64,000 nt of DNA, taken from Candidatus Homeothermus arabinoxylanisolvens (lineage in GTDB: Bacteria > Bacteroidota > Bacteroidia > Bacteroidales > Muribaculaceae). Positions 42,407 to 53,800 of the stretch are shown here, piece by piece. The position numbers were made by a program, and so were the translations under genes. Positions within the stretch are counted from its first letter, which is position 1, and each line of letters opens with the position of its first letter. The notes under the pieces are model-generated. The model made no database searches. It was not told the origin of the DNA and saw only the letters and a list, made by a program, of their open reading frames with translations. The stretch is taken from positions 62,001 through 126,000 of the forward strand of contig LUJO01000042.1 of NCBI GenBank assembly GCA_001689405.1, written 5' to 3'.

Positions 42407-44521
42407 TTACTTGTCGGTGGGGTCTATGCCCAAGTTATAGAAGATGAACGAATAGATGTCGGCATACTCGTCGATAACTTTCGATACGGGTTTGCCGGCA
42501 CCGTGTCCGGCCTTTGAGTCGATGCGTATGTATTTGGGCGCATCGCCTGTATTGGAGGCTTGCAGAGTGGCCGCATACTTGAATGAGTGCGCGGGCACCA
42601 CACGGTCGTCATGATCGGCTGTCGTAACCAGAATGGCGGGGTAGGGTGTGCCGTCGTTCTTTATGTTGTGGACGGGCGAATAATCAAGAAGGTATTTGGC
42701 CATTTCGGGTGAGTCGGCGCTCGTTCCGTAGTCTGAAGCCCAGTTCCAGCCGATTGTGAACAGGTGGTAGCGCATCATGTCCATGACGCCTACGCGGGGT
42801 ATGGCAACCTTGAACAGGTCGGGGCGCATGTTGACGGTGGCGCCTACGAGCAGTCCGCCGTTTGAGCCGCCCTCTATTGTCATCAATTCAGGCTTGGTCC
42901 AGCCCTCCTTTATCATATACTCGGCAGCTGCGATAAAGTCGTTGAACACGTTGAGCTTCTGCTGCTTGGTGCCGGCGAGGTGCCACGGTTCGCCATACTC
43001 TCCGCCACCGCGGAGATTGGCCTGTGCATATATGCCACCGTTCTCCAGCCATAGCAGACGCTGGGCCGAGAAGCCGGGATTGAGCGATATGTTGAAACCG
43101 CCGTAACCGTAAAGATACACCGGATTTTTACCGTTGCGCTCAATACCCTTTTTGTAAGTAATGAACATCGGTATCTTGGTGCCGTCGGCCGAGGGGTAGA
43201 ATACCTGTTCGGTGACGTAGTCGTTCATGTCAAAGCCCTTGATTTCGGTGGCTTTGAAGAGTTCCGAAGCTCCGTCGTTAAGATTGTACTTATATATGGC
43301 CGACGGGTAGGTGAATGAAGTGAAGTTGTAGAATACCTCATCATGCTTCTTGCTTGCGGAGAAACCGGCCGAGCCTATGGCGGGGAACTCGATCTCGCGT
43401 ATCAACTTGCCGTCGCGCGAGTAAAGATACGAGCGGTTGTAGGCGTCGGTCTCGTTGGTCACAATCAGTTTGTCGCCTGCAAAAGTGACATCGGACATGA
43501 CACCTTCGCCTTCGGGTATCAGCTCTTTCCAGTTCTTGAGCTGCGGAGCATTGACCGAAGCTGTCATCAGACGGTAGCGGGGCGCGCCGTAGTTGGTGAG
43601 AATGTACATCGTGCCGTCGATTACGTCAAGAACGGATATCTCGTAGTCCTGCGACGGCTCTATTACTGTCCACGAGCTGTCGGGAGCGTTGAGCTTTTTC
43701 ATTGACAGCGAGCTGCCGAGCCCTTCGCCTGACCCGTAGATGAATATGACGGATTCATCGTCGGGCACGTATGCCGAGTGGAAATGCAGCGGATTGGCCG
43801 CATCTTCATACACGAGTCTGTCATCGCTCTGTGAAGTGCCTATGCGGTGATAGTACACGCGGTGATTCTCATTTGCATGAGAAAATTCCTTGCCTTCAAC
43901 CGGGCGGTCATATGCACTGTAGTAAAAACCGTCGCCGTCCCAAGCCGCGCCGGTAAACTTGGCCCATTCGATGTGGTCGGGCAGCAGTTGCTTGGTCTCG
44001 GTATCCATAACGTAGATCTCGGTCCAGTCCGAACCGCTTCGCGATATGGTGTAAGCCGTGTACTTGCCGTCGTTGGACGGTGATATGCCGGTGAGAGCCA
44101 CTGTGCCGTCATCGCTCAGTTTATTGGGGTCAAGAAATACCTCGGCTTCAGTGCCGAGCTCTTTTGTACGATACAGGATGGACTGATTCTGCAGCCCGTC
44201 GTTTTCGTAAAAGTAGTACCAGCCGTCCTGTTTGTAAGGCATGCCGCTCTTCTTGTAATTGAAAAGGTCGGTAAGGCGTTCGCGCAATTTGTTGCGGAAG
44301 GGTATTGACGACAGGTAGTCGTCAGTAAGCTTACGCTGTGCCTCAACCCATTCAAGGGTCTCGGCGGAGGTGTCGTTTTCAAGCGGCCGATAAGGGTCGG
44401 CCACTTGAATGCCGAAATATTCGTCTACTGTCTGCGACGTGGGGGCTTCGGGATATTTTACCGCCGACGCGCACGATGCCAATAATGTCATAGCCGTAAC
44501 AGATGATAGCAATAATTTCAT
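42407..44521 (-). CDS. Prolyl oligopeptidase family (S9A) serine peptidase
   Basis: A 704-residue exported peptidase, likely periplasmic or lipid-anchored (signal MKLLLSSVTAMTLLASCASA with lipobox ASC). Residues ~30-400 form the beta-propeller gate. The alpha/beta hydrolase part has the nucleophile Ser in TIEGGSNGGLLVG, the Asp in TADHDDRVV and the His in SKAGHGAGKP. It hydrolyses short proline-containing peptides. It lies 19 bp after secA and directly abuts the downstream lipoprotein gene. Confidence 0.93.
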   Translation of the reverse strand: MKLLLSSVTAMTLLASCASAVKYPEAPTSQTVDEYFGIQVADPYRPLENDTSAETLEWVEAQRKLTDDYLSSIPFRNKLRERLTDLFNYKKSGMPYKQDGWYYFYENDGLQNQSILYRTKELGTEAEVFLDPNKLSDDGTVALTGISPSNDGKYTAYTISRSGSDWTEIYVMDTETKQLLPDHIEWAKFTGAAWDGDGFYYSAYDRPVEGKEFSHANENHRVYYHRIGTSQSDDRLVYEDAANPLHFHSAYVPDDESVIFIYGSGEGLGSSLSMKKLNAPDSSWTVIEPSQDYEISVLDVIDGTMYILTNYGAPRYRLMTASVNAPQLKNWKELIPEGEGVMSDVTFAGDKLIVTNETDAYNRSYLYSRDGKLIREIEFPAIGSAGFSASKKHDEVFYNFTSFTYPSAIYKYNLNDGASELFKATEIKGFDMNDYVTEQVFYPSADGTKIPMFITYKKGIERNGKNPVYLYGYGGFNISLNPGFSAQRLLWLENGGIYAQANLRGGGEYGEPWHLAGTKQQKLNVFNDFIAAAEYMIKEGWTKPELMTIEGGSNGGLLVGATVNMRPDLFKVAIPRVGVMDMMRYHLFTIGWNWASDYGTSADSPEMAKYLLDYSPVHNIKNDGTPYPAILVTTADHDDRVVPAHSFKYAATLQASNTGDAPKYIRIDSKAGHGAGKPVSKVIDEYADIYSFIFYNLGIDPTDK

Positions 44522-44540
44522 AATGATCGGTTTTAAGGAT

Positions 44541-47500
44541 TTATAGGTTCTTGCCGTGGCAATTCTTGAATTTCTTTCCGGAACCGCAGGGGCAGGGATC
44601 GTTACGGCCTACTTTGGGGGCGTTTACGATCGGTTGCGGCCGATGTTGCTCGCCTTGCTGTGCTGATGCGGCCTGACGTTGTGCGTCGGCTCCGGGGTAC
44701 TGCTCCTTGCTTGCACGGTAGCGGCTGTAGTCGTTAGGCCGGTCGGGCATGGCCTCACGCATCTGCGGCTGACGGGGAGCCTGACGTTCGGAGCTCAGCT
44801 GGGCGTCGGATGCACGCGGGGCCTGAGGTTGCGGAATGAATATCTGACCTCTCATTAGAGCCGATACGGCTTTCACGTTGAGGGTATTCATAGCGTTCTC
44901 GAAGAGGTGGAATGACTCTACCTTATATATTACGAGCGGGTCTTTCTGCTCGTATGACGCATTCTGTACCGACTGGCGCAGCTGGTCGAGTTCGCGCAGG
45001 TGCTCTTTCCATACCTCGTCGATTGTGACGAGCATGATGGCCTTGTGCCATTCCTTAAGTATGGAACGGCATTGTGTATCGTATGCCTCGCGTATGTCGC
45101 AGGGCAGATTGAACACGCGCTTTCCGTCGGTTATAGGTACGAGCACTCGCCCTTTGGCGTCTTTGCTCTCCACCAGCTCCGTTATGCCGGGGCGGGTTAT
45201 CTCTATTATGCGGTCGCTTTTGCGGCGGAACGCTTCATTGACGGCGGCAAGAGTGCGGTCAAATACTTCCTGACGCGGCATGGTGCGGTACTCCTCTTCG
45301 GTAAACGGCAGCTCGACGGCAAATACCTTGAGCATCTCCATCGACAGGTCGGGGTAGTCGTTTGGCGAGTCGTAGGTCGACACGATGTTCTCGACCGTGT
45401 CATAAAGCATGTTGTTTATATCGATGCCTATGCGCTCGCCCATAAGAGCATGATGGCGGCGTCCGTATATGTACTGACGCTGTTTGTTCATGACGTCATC
45501 GTATTCGAGCAGACGCTTACGTATGCCGAAGTTGTTTTCTTCAACACGTTTCTGTGCGTTCTCGATAGCGCGGTTTACCATCTTGGCCTCGATCATCTCG
45601 CCCTCTTTGACTCCGAGGGTGTCAAGCATCTTGGTCACACGGTCGCCGGCAAACAAGCGCATCAGCTGGTCTTCAAACGACAGGAAGAACACTGACGAAC
45701 CCGGGTCGCCCTGACGTCCCGAACGTCCTCGCAGCTGGCGGTCGACACGACGTGATTCATGACGCTCCGTACCTATGATGGCAAGACCTCCGGCCTCTTT
45801 TACTTCCGGCGGCAGTTTGATGTCGGTACCGCGGCCGGCCATGTTGGTGGCTATTGTCACGGTGCCTTTTTTACCTGCCTGTGCCACAATGTCGGCCTCT
45901 TTCTGATGCAGCTTGGCATTAAGTACGTTGTGGGGGATGCGGCGCAGAGTCAACATACGCGACAGCAATTCCGATATCTCGACCGATGTTGTACCCACAA
46001 GTACCGGACGGCCCTGCTCGACGAGGCTTACTATCTCTTCGATGACAGCGGCATACTTCTCTTTCTTGGTGCGGTATACGCGGTCGTTCATGTCGATACG
46101 TGCCACCGGCTTGTTGGTCGGTATTGTCACTACGTCAAGTTTGTAGATGTCCCAGAACTCTCCGGCTTCAGTCTCGGCGGTACCTGTCATACCGGCAAGT
46201 TTATGATACATGCGGAAGTAGTTCTGCAGGGTGATGGTGGCGAACGTCTGGGTGGCGGCCTCTACCTTGACACCCTCTTTGGCTTCGATGGCCTGATGCA
46301 GACCGTCGGAGTAGCGGCGCCCCTCCATTATACGGCCGGTCTGTTCGTCTACGATTTTAATTTTGTTATCGTCGATTACGTATTCGACATCTTTCTCAAA
46401 CAGAGTATAAGCCTTAAGAAGCTGGGTCACTGTATGTACGCGCTCCGCTTTTATGGCGTAGTTCTGCATGAGGTCGTCTTTCTTCTCCTGACGCTCGGCG
46501 GCTGACAACGACTCGTTGCCTTCGACTTCGGAGAGTTGCGACGCTATGTCGGGAAGTACGAAAAATTGTGGATCCTGACTGCGGCCTGTAAGCTCGTCGA
46601 TGCCTTTGTCGGTAAGCTCGACCGAACGGTTCTTCTCGTCAATGACGAAGTAGAGCGGCTCGACGGCTTTGGGCATCTCGCGGCTGTTGTCCTGAAGATA
46701 GAATGCCTCCGTCTCAAGCAGCAGCGGCTTTATGCCTTCCTGTGACAGATATTTGATCAATGCTCCGTTTTTGGGCAGACCTTTGTAGGCGCGGAAGAGC
46801 TGCAGCGCGCCCTCTTTCTTTACCTCCTTGTCGGTGCTTGCTATCTTCTCCTTGGCGTCGAGCAACAGTTTGGCCACGAGCTTGCGCTGTGCCTCATATA
46901 CTTTCTCGACGTTGAACTTGTATTCGTTGAACAGCTGGTCTTCGCCTTTAGGCACAGGACCTGATATGATGAGCGGCGTACGGGCATCGTCGATGAGCAC
47001 CGAGTCGACCTCGTCGACTATGGCGTAGTAGTGCTTGCGCTGCACCATGTCCTGCGGCGACATGGCCATGTTGTCGCGAAGATAGTCGAAGCCGAACTCG
47101 TTGTTGGTACCGAACGTGATGTCGCATGCGTAGGCTTTGCGGCGCTCTACCGAGTTGGGCTGATGTTTGTCTATGCAGTCTACGGTCTGTCCGTGGAACA
47201 TGTACAGCGGACCCATCCACTCGGAGTCACGCTTCGACAGGTAGTCGTTGACAGTCACTACATGTACGCCGCGGCCTGTGAGCGAACGGAGAAATACGGG
47301 AAGTGTGGCAACAAGTGTCTTACCTTCACCGGTGGCCATCTCGGCGATTTTGCCCTGATGCAGCACAATGCCGCCTATAAGCTGTACGTCGTAGTGTACC
47401 ATGTCCCAAGTTATCTCGTTGCCGCCGGCTACCCACCGGTTCTTGTACAGAGCCTTGTCGCCGTCTATGCTTACGAAGTCTTTGCCGGCTGCGGCAAGGT

Positions 47501-47909
47501 CGCGGTCCATCTGTGTTGCTGTTACCTCCACAATTTCGTTGGCTGCGAAGCGGGCGGCAGTCTCACGCATGGCTGCGAATACGGTCGGCAACACACGGTC
47601 GAGCTCTTTTTCGTATATGTCGAGAATGTTTTTCTCACGGTTGTCTATGTCATCCCACAGCGGCTGACGTTCGTCAAACGGGAGTTCCTCGATTTTTGCT
47701 TTGAGTTCGGCTATGGCTGTGGTATCGGGCTCTGTAGCCGCCTTGAGCTCGGCCTTGATTTTAGTTATGGTTTCGCGCAACTCGTCGTTGGACAACGCTT
47801 TCATTTCAGGCCCGAGAGCGTTTATCTTGTCTACGATAGGCTGTATCTCTTTCAGGTCGCGTTGCGATTTGTTGCCGAAAAGTTTATTTAAAATAGAAGT
47901 AAATGACAT
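44541..47909 (-). CDS. secA: Preprotein translocase ATPase SecA
   Basis: The 1122-residue motor of general secretion, pushing unfolded proteins through SecYEG. Walker A MATGEGKTLVATLPVF and Walker B VDEVDSVLIDDART are clear, with the helicase-like LVGTTSVEISELLSRML, and TNMAGRGTDIKL and LRGRSGRQGDPGSS. The C-terminal zinc motif NDPCPCGSGKKFKNCHG is intact. Compared with E. coli SecA (901 residues) it has longer insertions typical of Bacteroidota, notably around residues 310-400, and a Pro/Gln-rich linker before the zinc end. Confidence 0.97.
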   Translation of the reverse strand: MSFTSILNKLFGNKSQRDLKEIQPIVDKINALGPEMKALSNDELRETITKIKAELKAATEPDTTAIAELKAKIEELPFDERQPLWDDIDNREKNILDIYEKELDRVLPTVFAAMRETAARFAANEIVEVTATQMDRDLAAAGKDFVSIDGDKALYKNRWVAGGNEITWDMVHYDVQLIGGIVLHQGKIAEMATGEGKTLVATLPVFLRSLTGRGVHVVTVNDYLSKRDSEWMGPLYMFHGQTVDCIDKHQPNSVERRKAYACDITFGTNNEFGFDYLRDNMAMSPQDMVQRKHYYAIVDEVDSVLIDDARTPLIISGPVPKGEDQLFNEYKFNVEKVYEAQRKLVAKLLLDAKEKIASTDKEVKKEGALQLFRAYKGLPKNGALIKYLSQEGIKPLLLETEAFYLQDNSREMPKAVEPLYFVIDEKNRSVELTDKGIDELTGRSQDPQFFVLPDIASQLSEVEGNESLSAAERQEKKDDLMQNYAIKAERVHTVTQLLKAYTLFEKDVEYVIDDNKIKIVDEQTGRIMEGRRYSDGLHQAIEAKEGVKVEAATQTFATITLQNYFRMYHKLAGMTGTAETEAGEFWDIYKLDVVTIPTNKPVARIDMNDRVYRTKKEKYAAVIEEIVSLVEQGRPVLVGTTSVEISELLSRMLTLRRIPHNVLNAKLHQKEADIVAQAGKKGTVTIATNMAGRGTDIKLPPEVKEAGGLAIIGTERHESRRVDRQLRGRSGRQGDPGSSVFFLSFEDQLMRLFAGDRVTKMLDTLGVKEGEMIEAKMVNRAIENAQKRVEENNFGIRKRLLEYDDVMNKQRQYIYGRRHHALMGERIGIDINNMLYDTVENIVSTYDSPNDYPDLSMEMLKVFAVELPFTEEEYRTMPRQEVFDRTLAAVNEAFRRKSDRIIEITRPGITELVESKDAKGRVLVPITDGKRVFNLPCDIREAYDTQCRSILKEWHKAIMLVTIDEVWKEHLRELDQLRQSVQNASYEQKDPLVIYKVESFHLFENAMNTLNVKAVSALMRGQIFIPQPQAPRASDAQLSSERQAPRQPQMREAMPDRPNDYSRYRASKEQYPGADAQRQAASAQQGEQHRPQPIVNAPKVGRNDPCPCGSGKKFKNCHGKNL

Positions 47910-47922
47910 TTTTATTATGTTG

Positions 47923-49560
47923 TTATTTTGATGTTACGGTATTTGTTTTCTTGTCGAGATGCATAGGAGGGAGTTGCGATGCATTGGGCGAACGTATGCG
48001 GAGCAGTCGGGCCACGGTCGGAGCTATGGACCGGGCGTCGATCTCGCCTGTTATGCGTGTCGGAGTAAGTTGCGGCGACAGCAGGAAGACGGGGGCGGTC
48101 ATCAGGCCCGAACGTACGGTTGACCGGTGCTCTTTCTGTGATGTCGGCTCTACTTCCACAATTTCCCAGCCGGGATTTACCTCGATAAGTATATCGCCGG
48201 CATAGTCTACCTGTGTGTTGCGTTTTAGAGCGTCGGAGTTGATACCGGCTTTTCCCGCCTGTATGTCGTCGATTGTCCATGCACGGCTCACTCCGCTCAT
48301 GCGTTCGAGAAAGTCGGCGGCGTCAACTCGCAGTTTCTTTGGGTCAAGACCCTTTTCTTTTATGAGTTTGTGGTTAAGATATATCTGTCCTTTATGATAA
48401 CCCGCTATCCATTCTCCATTGCCGTACTGGGGGATGAAGAACATGTTCAGCAGCGATATGGCACGGCGCACCGAAAACTCGCCGTTGGGTATGCTCCATT
48501 TCTCGTCGTCGCGCTTGTCGTTGGCGGGCGCGGGTGTGCCGGCAACCATGATGAACGTGTTGTCAAGACCGACTTTGCCGTCTATTTCCTTGAACAGACG
48601 TCCGAGGTCGGCGTCAAGACGCAGGTAGCTGTCCATCGTCTCTATGCGGCTGTCGGCGTCTTTCGCTCCGGCGAAGGGGGCGAGTGTGTAGCCGAGGTTA
48701 AGCATGTCGATGGCGTCATGGGCGCCGAGCTGCAGGCTTTTGAGGTATTCCGAGGCTATGTCGGTAATCTCGGTGTTGACCGGGGCCGATGTCTTGTAAT
48801 TGCGGTAGCGGTTTACGTCGTTGTGCTGAAACAGGTAGCGGAACGGGTAAAACTTTTTATAAGCCGGAAGGTCGGGATAGCGCTCCGGCGCGAGCAACGG
48901 ACGCCATGTGAGGGTGTCGAGCCGTACCGTGAGCGGTTTGGAGTAGTTGCGCGACTGCATGGTCGGGGGCACATCCTTGTAGTGGGTCGTCGTGGCCCAT
49001 TTGCCGGTGGCGTCGTTGATCCAGAAAGCGCTGTTGCCGGCATGTCCTGACAGGACTATGGCCTGAGGCGCGGACGGCGCTACCGAATGTACGGCTCCGA
49101 AACCTCCGCCGTCGATGCGCACCTCGTCGGCGAGTGTGCTTACCCTGATAGGCTTCGGCGAGTAGGTCTCGTCGGTGTAGTTGCCTATTTTCGACGGGTC
49201 GAGCACTATAGGGTAGCTGCGTTTGTTTTCCGGATCATAAACCATGGCGGCGGGTATGCCGTTGACCGCCGGGGCCGAGCCTGTGTATATCATGGCCGTG
49301 GCGGCTGTGGCGTCGACTGCCGTGCCGTAGTTGACGTTGTCAAACATGACTCCGTCTTTCATAAGACGTTTGAAGCCGTTTTCTCCGAAATATCCTTTAA
49401 GAAGATCGAGGTAGTCCTCGCGCAGGCCGTCGATCATTATTCCCACCACGAGCTTCGGACGTGGTGCAGGGGCTTGGGCCACAACGGTGAAAGTCACCAT
49501 TGAAGCTATCAAGGCGGTTATGATACGTCCGGTCAGTCGCGGGTCGTTTTTTCGTCGCAT
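47923..49560 (-). CDS. Alkaline phosphatase superfamily protein (type I phosphodiesterase/PafA-like)
   Basis: A 545-residue exported hydrolase. The frame extends to 49653, but ATG 49560 starts a normal signal (RIITALIASMVTFTVVAQA). The alkaline-phosphatase-type core begins with LVVGIMIDGLREDYLDLL (metal-binding Asp), followed by the YGTAVDATAATAM segment where the nucleophile Thr/Ser lies. Later APSAPQAIVLSGHAGNSA and AGTPAPANDKRDD are the expected regions for the other metal sites, but the usual D-x-H pair is not obvious. It may therefore be an altered or inactive member. It overlaps the DUF4105 gene by 28 bp. Confidence 0.8.
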   Translation of the reverse strand: MRRKNDPRLTGRIITALIASMVTFTVVAQAPAPRPKLVVGIMIDGLREDYLDLLKGYFGENGFKRLMKDGVMFDNVNYGTAVDATAATAMIYTGSAPAVNGIPAAMVYDPENKRSYPIVLDPSKIGNYTDETYSPKPIRVSTLADEVRIDGGGFGAVHSVAPSAPQAIVLSGHAGNSAFWINDATGKWATTTHYKDVPPTMQSRNYSKPLTVRLDTLTWRPLLAPERYPDLPAYKKFYPFRYLFQHNDVNRYRNYKTSAPVNTEITDIASEYLKSLQLGAHDAIDMLNLGYTLAPFAGAKDADSRIETMDSYLRLDADLGRLFKEIDGKVGLDNTFIMVAGTPAPANDKRDDEKWSIPNGEFSVRRAISLLNMFFIPQYGNGEWIAGYHKGQIYLNHKLIKEKGLDPKKLRVDAADFLERMSGVSRAWTIDDIQAGKAGINSDALKRNTQVDYAGDILIEVNPGWEIVEVEPTSQKEHRSTVRSGLMTAPVFLLSPQLTPTRITGEIDARSIAPTVARLLRIRSPNASQLPPMHLDKKTNTVTSK

Positions 49561-50777
49561 CGTGTGATGTATAAATATCGTGCTGTCAATATGGCGTCGG
49601 TCAGGATAAGCGGTATAAACGCCGGGTTTATCGACTGTCCTGACAACGGCCACATCAGGGTTAACAAAATTAATGCAACAAAGTTAACAATTCCGTACAA
49701 TATTACCAACCGACGACACTTTTTTATGAATATACACGCCGGTACTACAAGGCATAGCGGATTGAGCCAGAGCAGAAGTATGTTGGGCGATGTGGCCTCG
49801 TGAACCGATACGAATACAAGAAATGCTATGACGCAGCCTGCCGTTCCGTAGAGCGTGAAGACAGCGAAGTCGTACCACCGCGTGATTTTTCGGCGTTTTA
49901 AGTCGTGGAGCGTCACGGCTATGGTTATGACCAGCAGTGCCATGGCTGCGGCAATCGGGGTCAGATACCATGGAGTGGGCGAGGAGGGCCCTCCGTCAGG
50001 GCTCCCTTCGGCTATTATGCGTGTGTCGGCCGCAAGGGGCATTTCGGCCTCCGGGACGTTTATAACAGCCGTTTTCATCATTTCCGAGAGCATCAACGGG
50101 GCAAAAGCTTTCTCGCGGTCGCTTATCGGATAGTCAATGCCGCTTCCCAACGCGAGGTCAATGCCGAACTGGTACCACGGGTATCCTTTGTGATAATACC
50201 GCATGGCATCGCGAAACGACCATCCTTCGGTTCCGGCGGGAGCTTTCAGCGTAACGGTGTCGCCCAGCGCCCGCTCGATCATTGACAACGGACGTGTTGA
50301 GCAGTTGTCCTTGACATAATTGTAGCGATACACGCGGTTTTCGGGCCGGAGATTTTTGTCAAGCAGGGCTATGAGCTTTTCGGCCTGCCCGGGAGTCAGA
50401 TTAAGCGGTTGTTCGGTCACCGACCGGCCTTGACGCCGGTAGTCCTCCAAGAAGTATTCAAACGGGTATGCAGCCACCATATAGTCTGTCTCGCCCTTCA
50501 CGAAGCGGTACACGAAGTTGGGGGCATTGAAGTCGAAAATGCCGTAATTGACCGCCATGTCCGCATCGCCGCTCCTGACACGCAGTGCGGTGTGGCCGCA
50601 CAATTCATAGATGTCGCGTCCCGGCGAGCAAGTGATCAGGCTCACCTGCACCGACGGCGCTTCGGCCTCTGCCGTGCTGTCGGCCGTTTCCGTCGCGGCC
50701 GCCTGCACCGACAGCAACACCGCCGCCACTACCCAAAATATCAAATTAACAGGTTTAAATATGATTGTCCGTTTCAT
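49533..50777 (-). CDS. DUF4105 membrane protein
   Basis: A 414-residue protein. After the signal (VNLIFWVVAAVLLSVQAAA) comes the DUF4105 domain (residues ~40-290) with LITCSPGRDIYELCGHTALRV (the Cys/His typical of an NlpC-like peptidase fold), YGIFDFNAPNFVYRFVKG and YNYVKDNCSTRPLSM. The C-terminal ~130 residues hold three to four membrane helices. It is the first gene of the minus-strand block toward secA. Catalysis by the Cys/His is inference from related folds. Confidence 0.82.
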   Translation of the reverse strand: MKRTIIFKPVNLIFWVVAAVLLSVQAAATETADSTAEAEAPSVQVSLITCSPGRDIYELCGHTALRVRSGDADMAVNYGIFDFNAPNFVYRFVKGETDYMVAAYPFEYFLEDYRRQGRSVTEQPLNLTPGQAEKLIALLDKNLRPENRVYRYNYVKDNCSTRPLSMIERALGDTVTLKAPAGTEGWSFRDAMRYYHKGYPWYQFGIDLALGSGIDYPISDREKAFAPLMLSEMMKTAVINVPEAEMPLAADTRIIAEGSPDGGPSSPTPWYLTPIAAAMALLVITIAVTLHDLKRRKITRWYDFAVFTLYGTAGCVIAFLVFVSVHEATSPNILLLWLNPLCLVVPACIFIKKCRRLVILYGIVNFVALILLTLMWPLSGQSINPAFIPLILTDAILTARYLYITRCDEKTTRD

Positions 50778-50836
50778 TATAATTAAATGCTTCCAAATTT
50801 GTCACACTATCGAGAATGATAATCCCTGATGCTATA

Positions 50837-53800
50837 TTAGTTAGGATAATGAAAAGTGCCTCCTGAAATGTCGTAGAACCGTTCAAAAAAGTTTTTAAGA
50901 CGGTGTAATACATTTTTCTTCTTCTCGGCTCGCTTGGCTCCGGCATTGCCAAACAGTCCCATCGGGGGCAGTATGTCGGCTATGGCGGTTCCGCTGTCAC
51001 GCACTTCGCCGTCGCGGAATGCCTGACTGACAAATGCGAGAGCCTTGTCGCGTTTGAGATTTTCCTCTGAAATGATGTTCTCTATTTCTTTGCGCTGGGT
51101 CTGCCTGACATACTCGTGCCATTGGTCGTGAACATCATTCTCCGGCGTATGGCGGTTGATGAACTCGCGGATAAGTTCCTCCTTGTTGCGCAGGTCGGGC
51201 GTTGCCTCCACGCTCTTCATTACCTTAATAATGATTTCGCGGTCATTATTTTCATCACCGGTGAGCTGCCCGACGAGAAACAGGATGTAGTCAATGTTGA
51301 TTTCAACAGTCTTCATCAGTTCCATCTCAAACACGAGGTCGTCGTTGATATTGACTGCCTCACCTCCTTTAGAACGGTATTTTTCGTGCATCTCGTTGTA
51401 GAAGCCGCGATAATCGAGAAAGTCGCCGTTAAGATCGATTATCTCGTTGCCTTCGAACTCGTCGAATGTCTGCAATATGTTGAGGGAGCGTAGTATGGTG
51501 CCGAAAAGTTTGATAAACTCCTTTTCGGCTTTCTCGCCTACGATATGTAGACCACGAGGGTCACCCGACAAAGGAAACTTTTCGAGCAATTCCTTGATTA
51601 GTTCAACCCATCCGGTGTGATGGGTGCCGTCGGCATCATCATAACCTTTATAATAGTTCTCGAATGTTTTCAAAAGGATAAGACCTCCGGCATCCTTGTT
51701 GCCAAACAACTGGAGACAGTCGTTGGTGGCTTTCTCAAGATTACGGAAGCATACGATGTTGCCATGGCTCTTTATGGAGTTGAGTATGCGGTTGGTACGC
51801 GAGTAGGCTTGCAGCAAGCCATGATATCGCAGATTCTTGTCAACCCAAAGGGTGTTGAGTGTTGTGGCATCGAAACCGGTGAGGAACATATTGACCACTA
51901 TTAGCAGATCAATCTCACGGTTCTTTACGCGGAGCGACAGGTCTTTGTAGTAGTTCTGAAATTTGTCGGCGCTCGTGTCGTAGCTCGTGCCGAACATTTC
52001 GTTATAGTCCCTGATGCACTCATCAAGAAATTCACGGCTGCTCTGGTCGAGTCCTTCGGTATCTTCGGGAGTTTCGTCGTCGATGTCCACGTTGGGGGCG
52101 TAGCTGAAAATAGTGGCGATTTTCAGCCGCTTGTCGGGCTGCAACTGCTCCATCTGCTTTTTCAGCTCCGTATAGTAGAGCTTTACAAATGGGATAGAGG
52201 CTACAGCGAAGATTGCGTTGAAGCCTTGCATCCTCATTTTTGTTTTAATCTCCTTGATTTTGGAGCGGTCGCGGGCGGTGGCTACTTCGCCGACATTGAC
52301 CAGTTTCGAGAAGTCATAGTGACGAGAGTCGCGACGGGTTTTCTGCGCGAAGTGTTCCAGAATGTAGCTGCTCACTTTGGCTATGCGCTCCGGTGCTTGT
52401 AGTGCCCGCTCGCGGTCGATGTTGTTTACCTCCTCGTTGGCAATCTCATCCTCTTCGCGCATGGTGCGGATGTAGTCCACCTTGAACGGGAGCACATTGC
52501 CGTCACGTATTGCATCGACTATGGTATAGCTGTGGAGCTGGTCGCCGAATGCACCTTCAGTCGTGGTGAATTCTACATTCTTTACGCTGCCGGCGTTCTG
52601 AAGAAATATCGGTGTGCCGGTAAAGCCGAACATGTGATATTTCTTGAATTTCTTGACGATGGCTTTGTGCATGTCGCCGAACTGCGAGCGATGGCACTCA
52701 TCGAATATAAGCACCACATGCTGACCGTAGACAACGTGCTGTGGATTTCGGGCAATGAAGTTGGTGAGCTTCTGAATGGTGGTGATTATTATATGTGCAT
52801 TATCATCGTTGATTTGCTTGGTGAGTACCGCAGTTGAGCCGTTGGAGTTGGCCGCACCTTTCTCAAATCGGTCATACTCTTTCATAGTCTGGTAGTCAAG
52901 GTCTTTGCGGTCGACAACAAAAAACACTTTGTCAACGTCGGGCAGTCGAGATGCCAGCCGTGCAGTCTTGAACGAGGTCAGCGTCTTGCCCGATCCGGTG
53001 GTGTGCCATATATAGCCGCCACCCTCGCGTTTGCCCCATGACCGGGCATTACTTGACACTTTAAGGCGTTGCAATATCTTCTCGGTGGCCGCTATCTGAT
53101 AGGGACGCATAACCATCAATATTTCCTCTGAAGTGAAGATGCAATATTTTGTCAGTACATTCAGCAGGGTATGTTTGGCAAGAAATGTCTGCGTGAAGTC
53201 CACAAGGTCATATATCGGCTCGTTGTCAAGCCGCGCCCAATAGGATGTAAACTCAAATGAGTTTGACGTCTGCTTCTTGCCCTTTCCTTTCCCATTGTTC
53301 TGTTCCTTAATATGGGCATCGCGGGTAGTATTGCTGTAATATTTTGTGATTGTGCCATTGGATATAATGAATATCTGCACAAACTCGTAGAGTCCGCAGC
53401 CGGCCCAAAACGAGTCACGCTGGTAGCGGTTTATTTGGTTGAATGCATCTTTGATGCTCACGCTACGACGTTTCAGTTCCACATGGACGAGAGGCAGGCC
53501 GTTTACAAGAATCGTTACATCGTAGCGGTTCTCGTAAGCCCCACCCTCCGGCACATACTGGTTAATGACTTGCAGGTGGTTATTGTGGATATTTGTTTTA
53601 TCAATGATGGTGATGTTGGCCGTCGAGCCATCCTCGCGAACAATCGCTTTGCGGTTATCCTCCTGAATGGTGCGTGTCTTCTCCACAATGCCGTGGTTAG
53701 GGTTTCCGAGATGTTCGGCAAAGAACGAGTTCCATTCGCTATCGGTGAACTGTATGTCGTTTAGCCGTTCAATTTGTCGGCGGAGATTGGCAATGAGGTC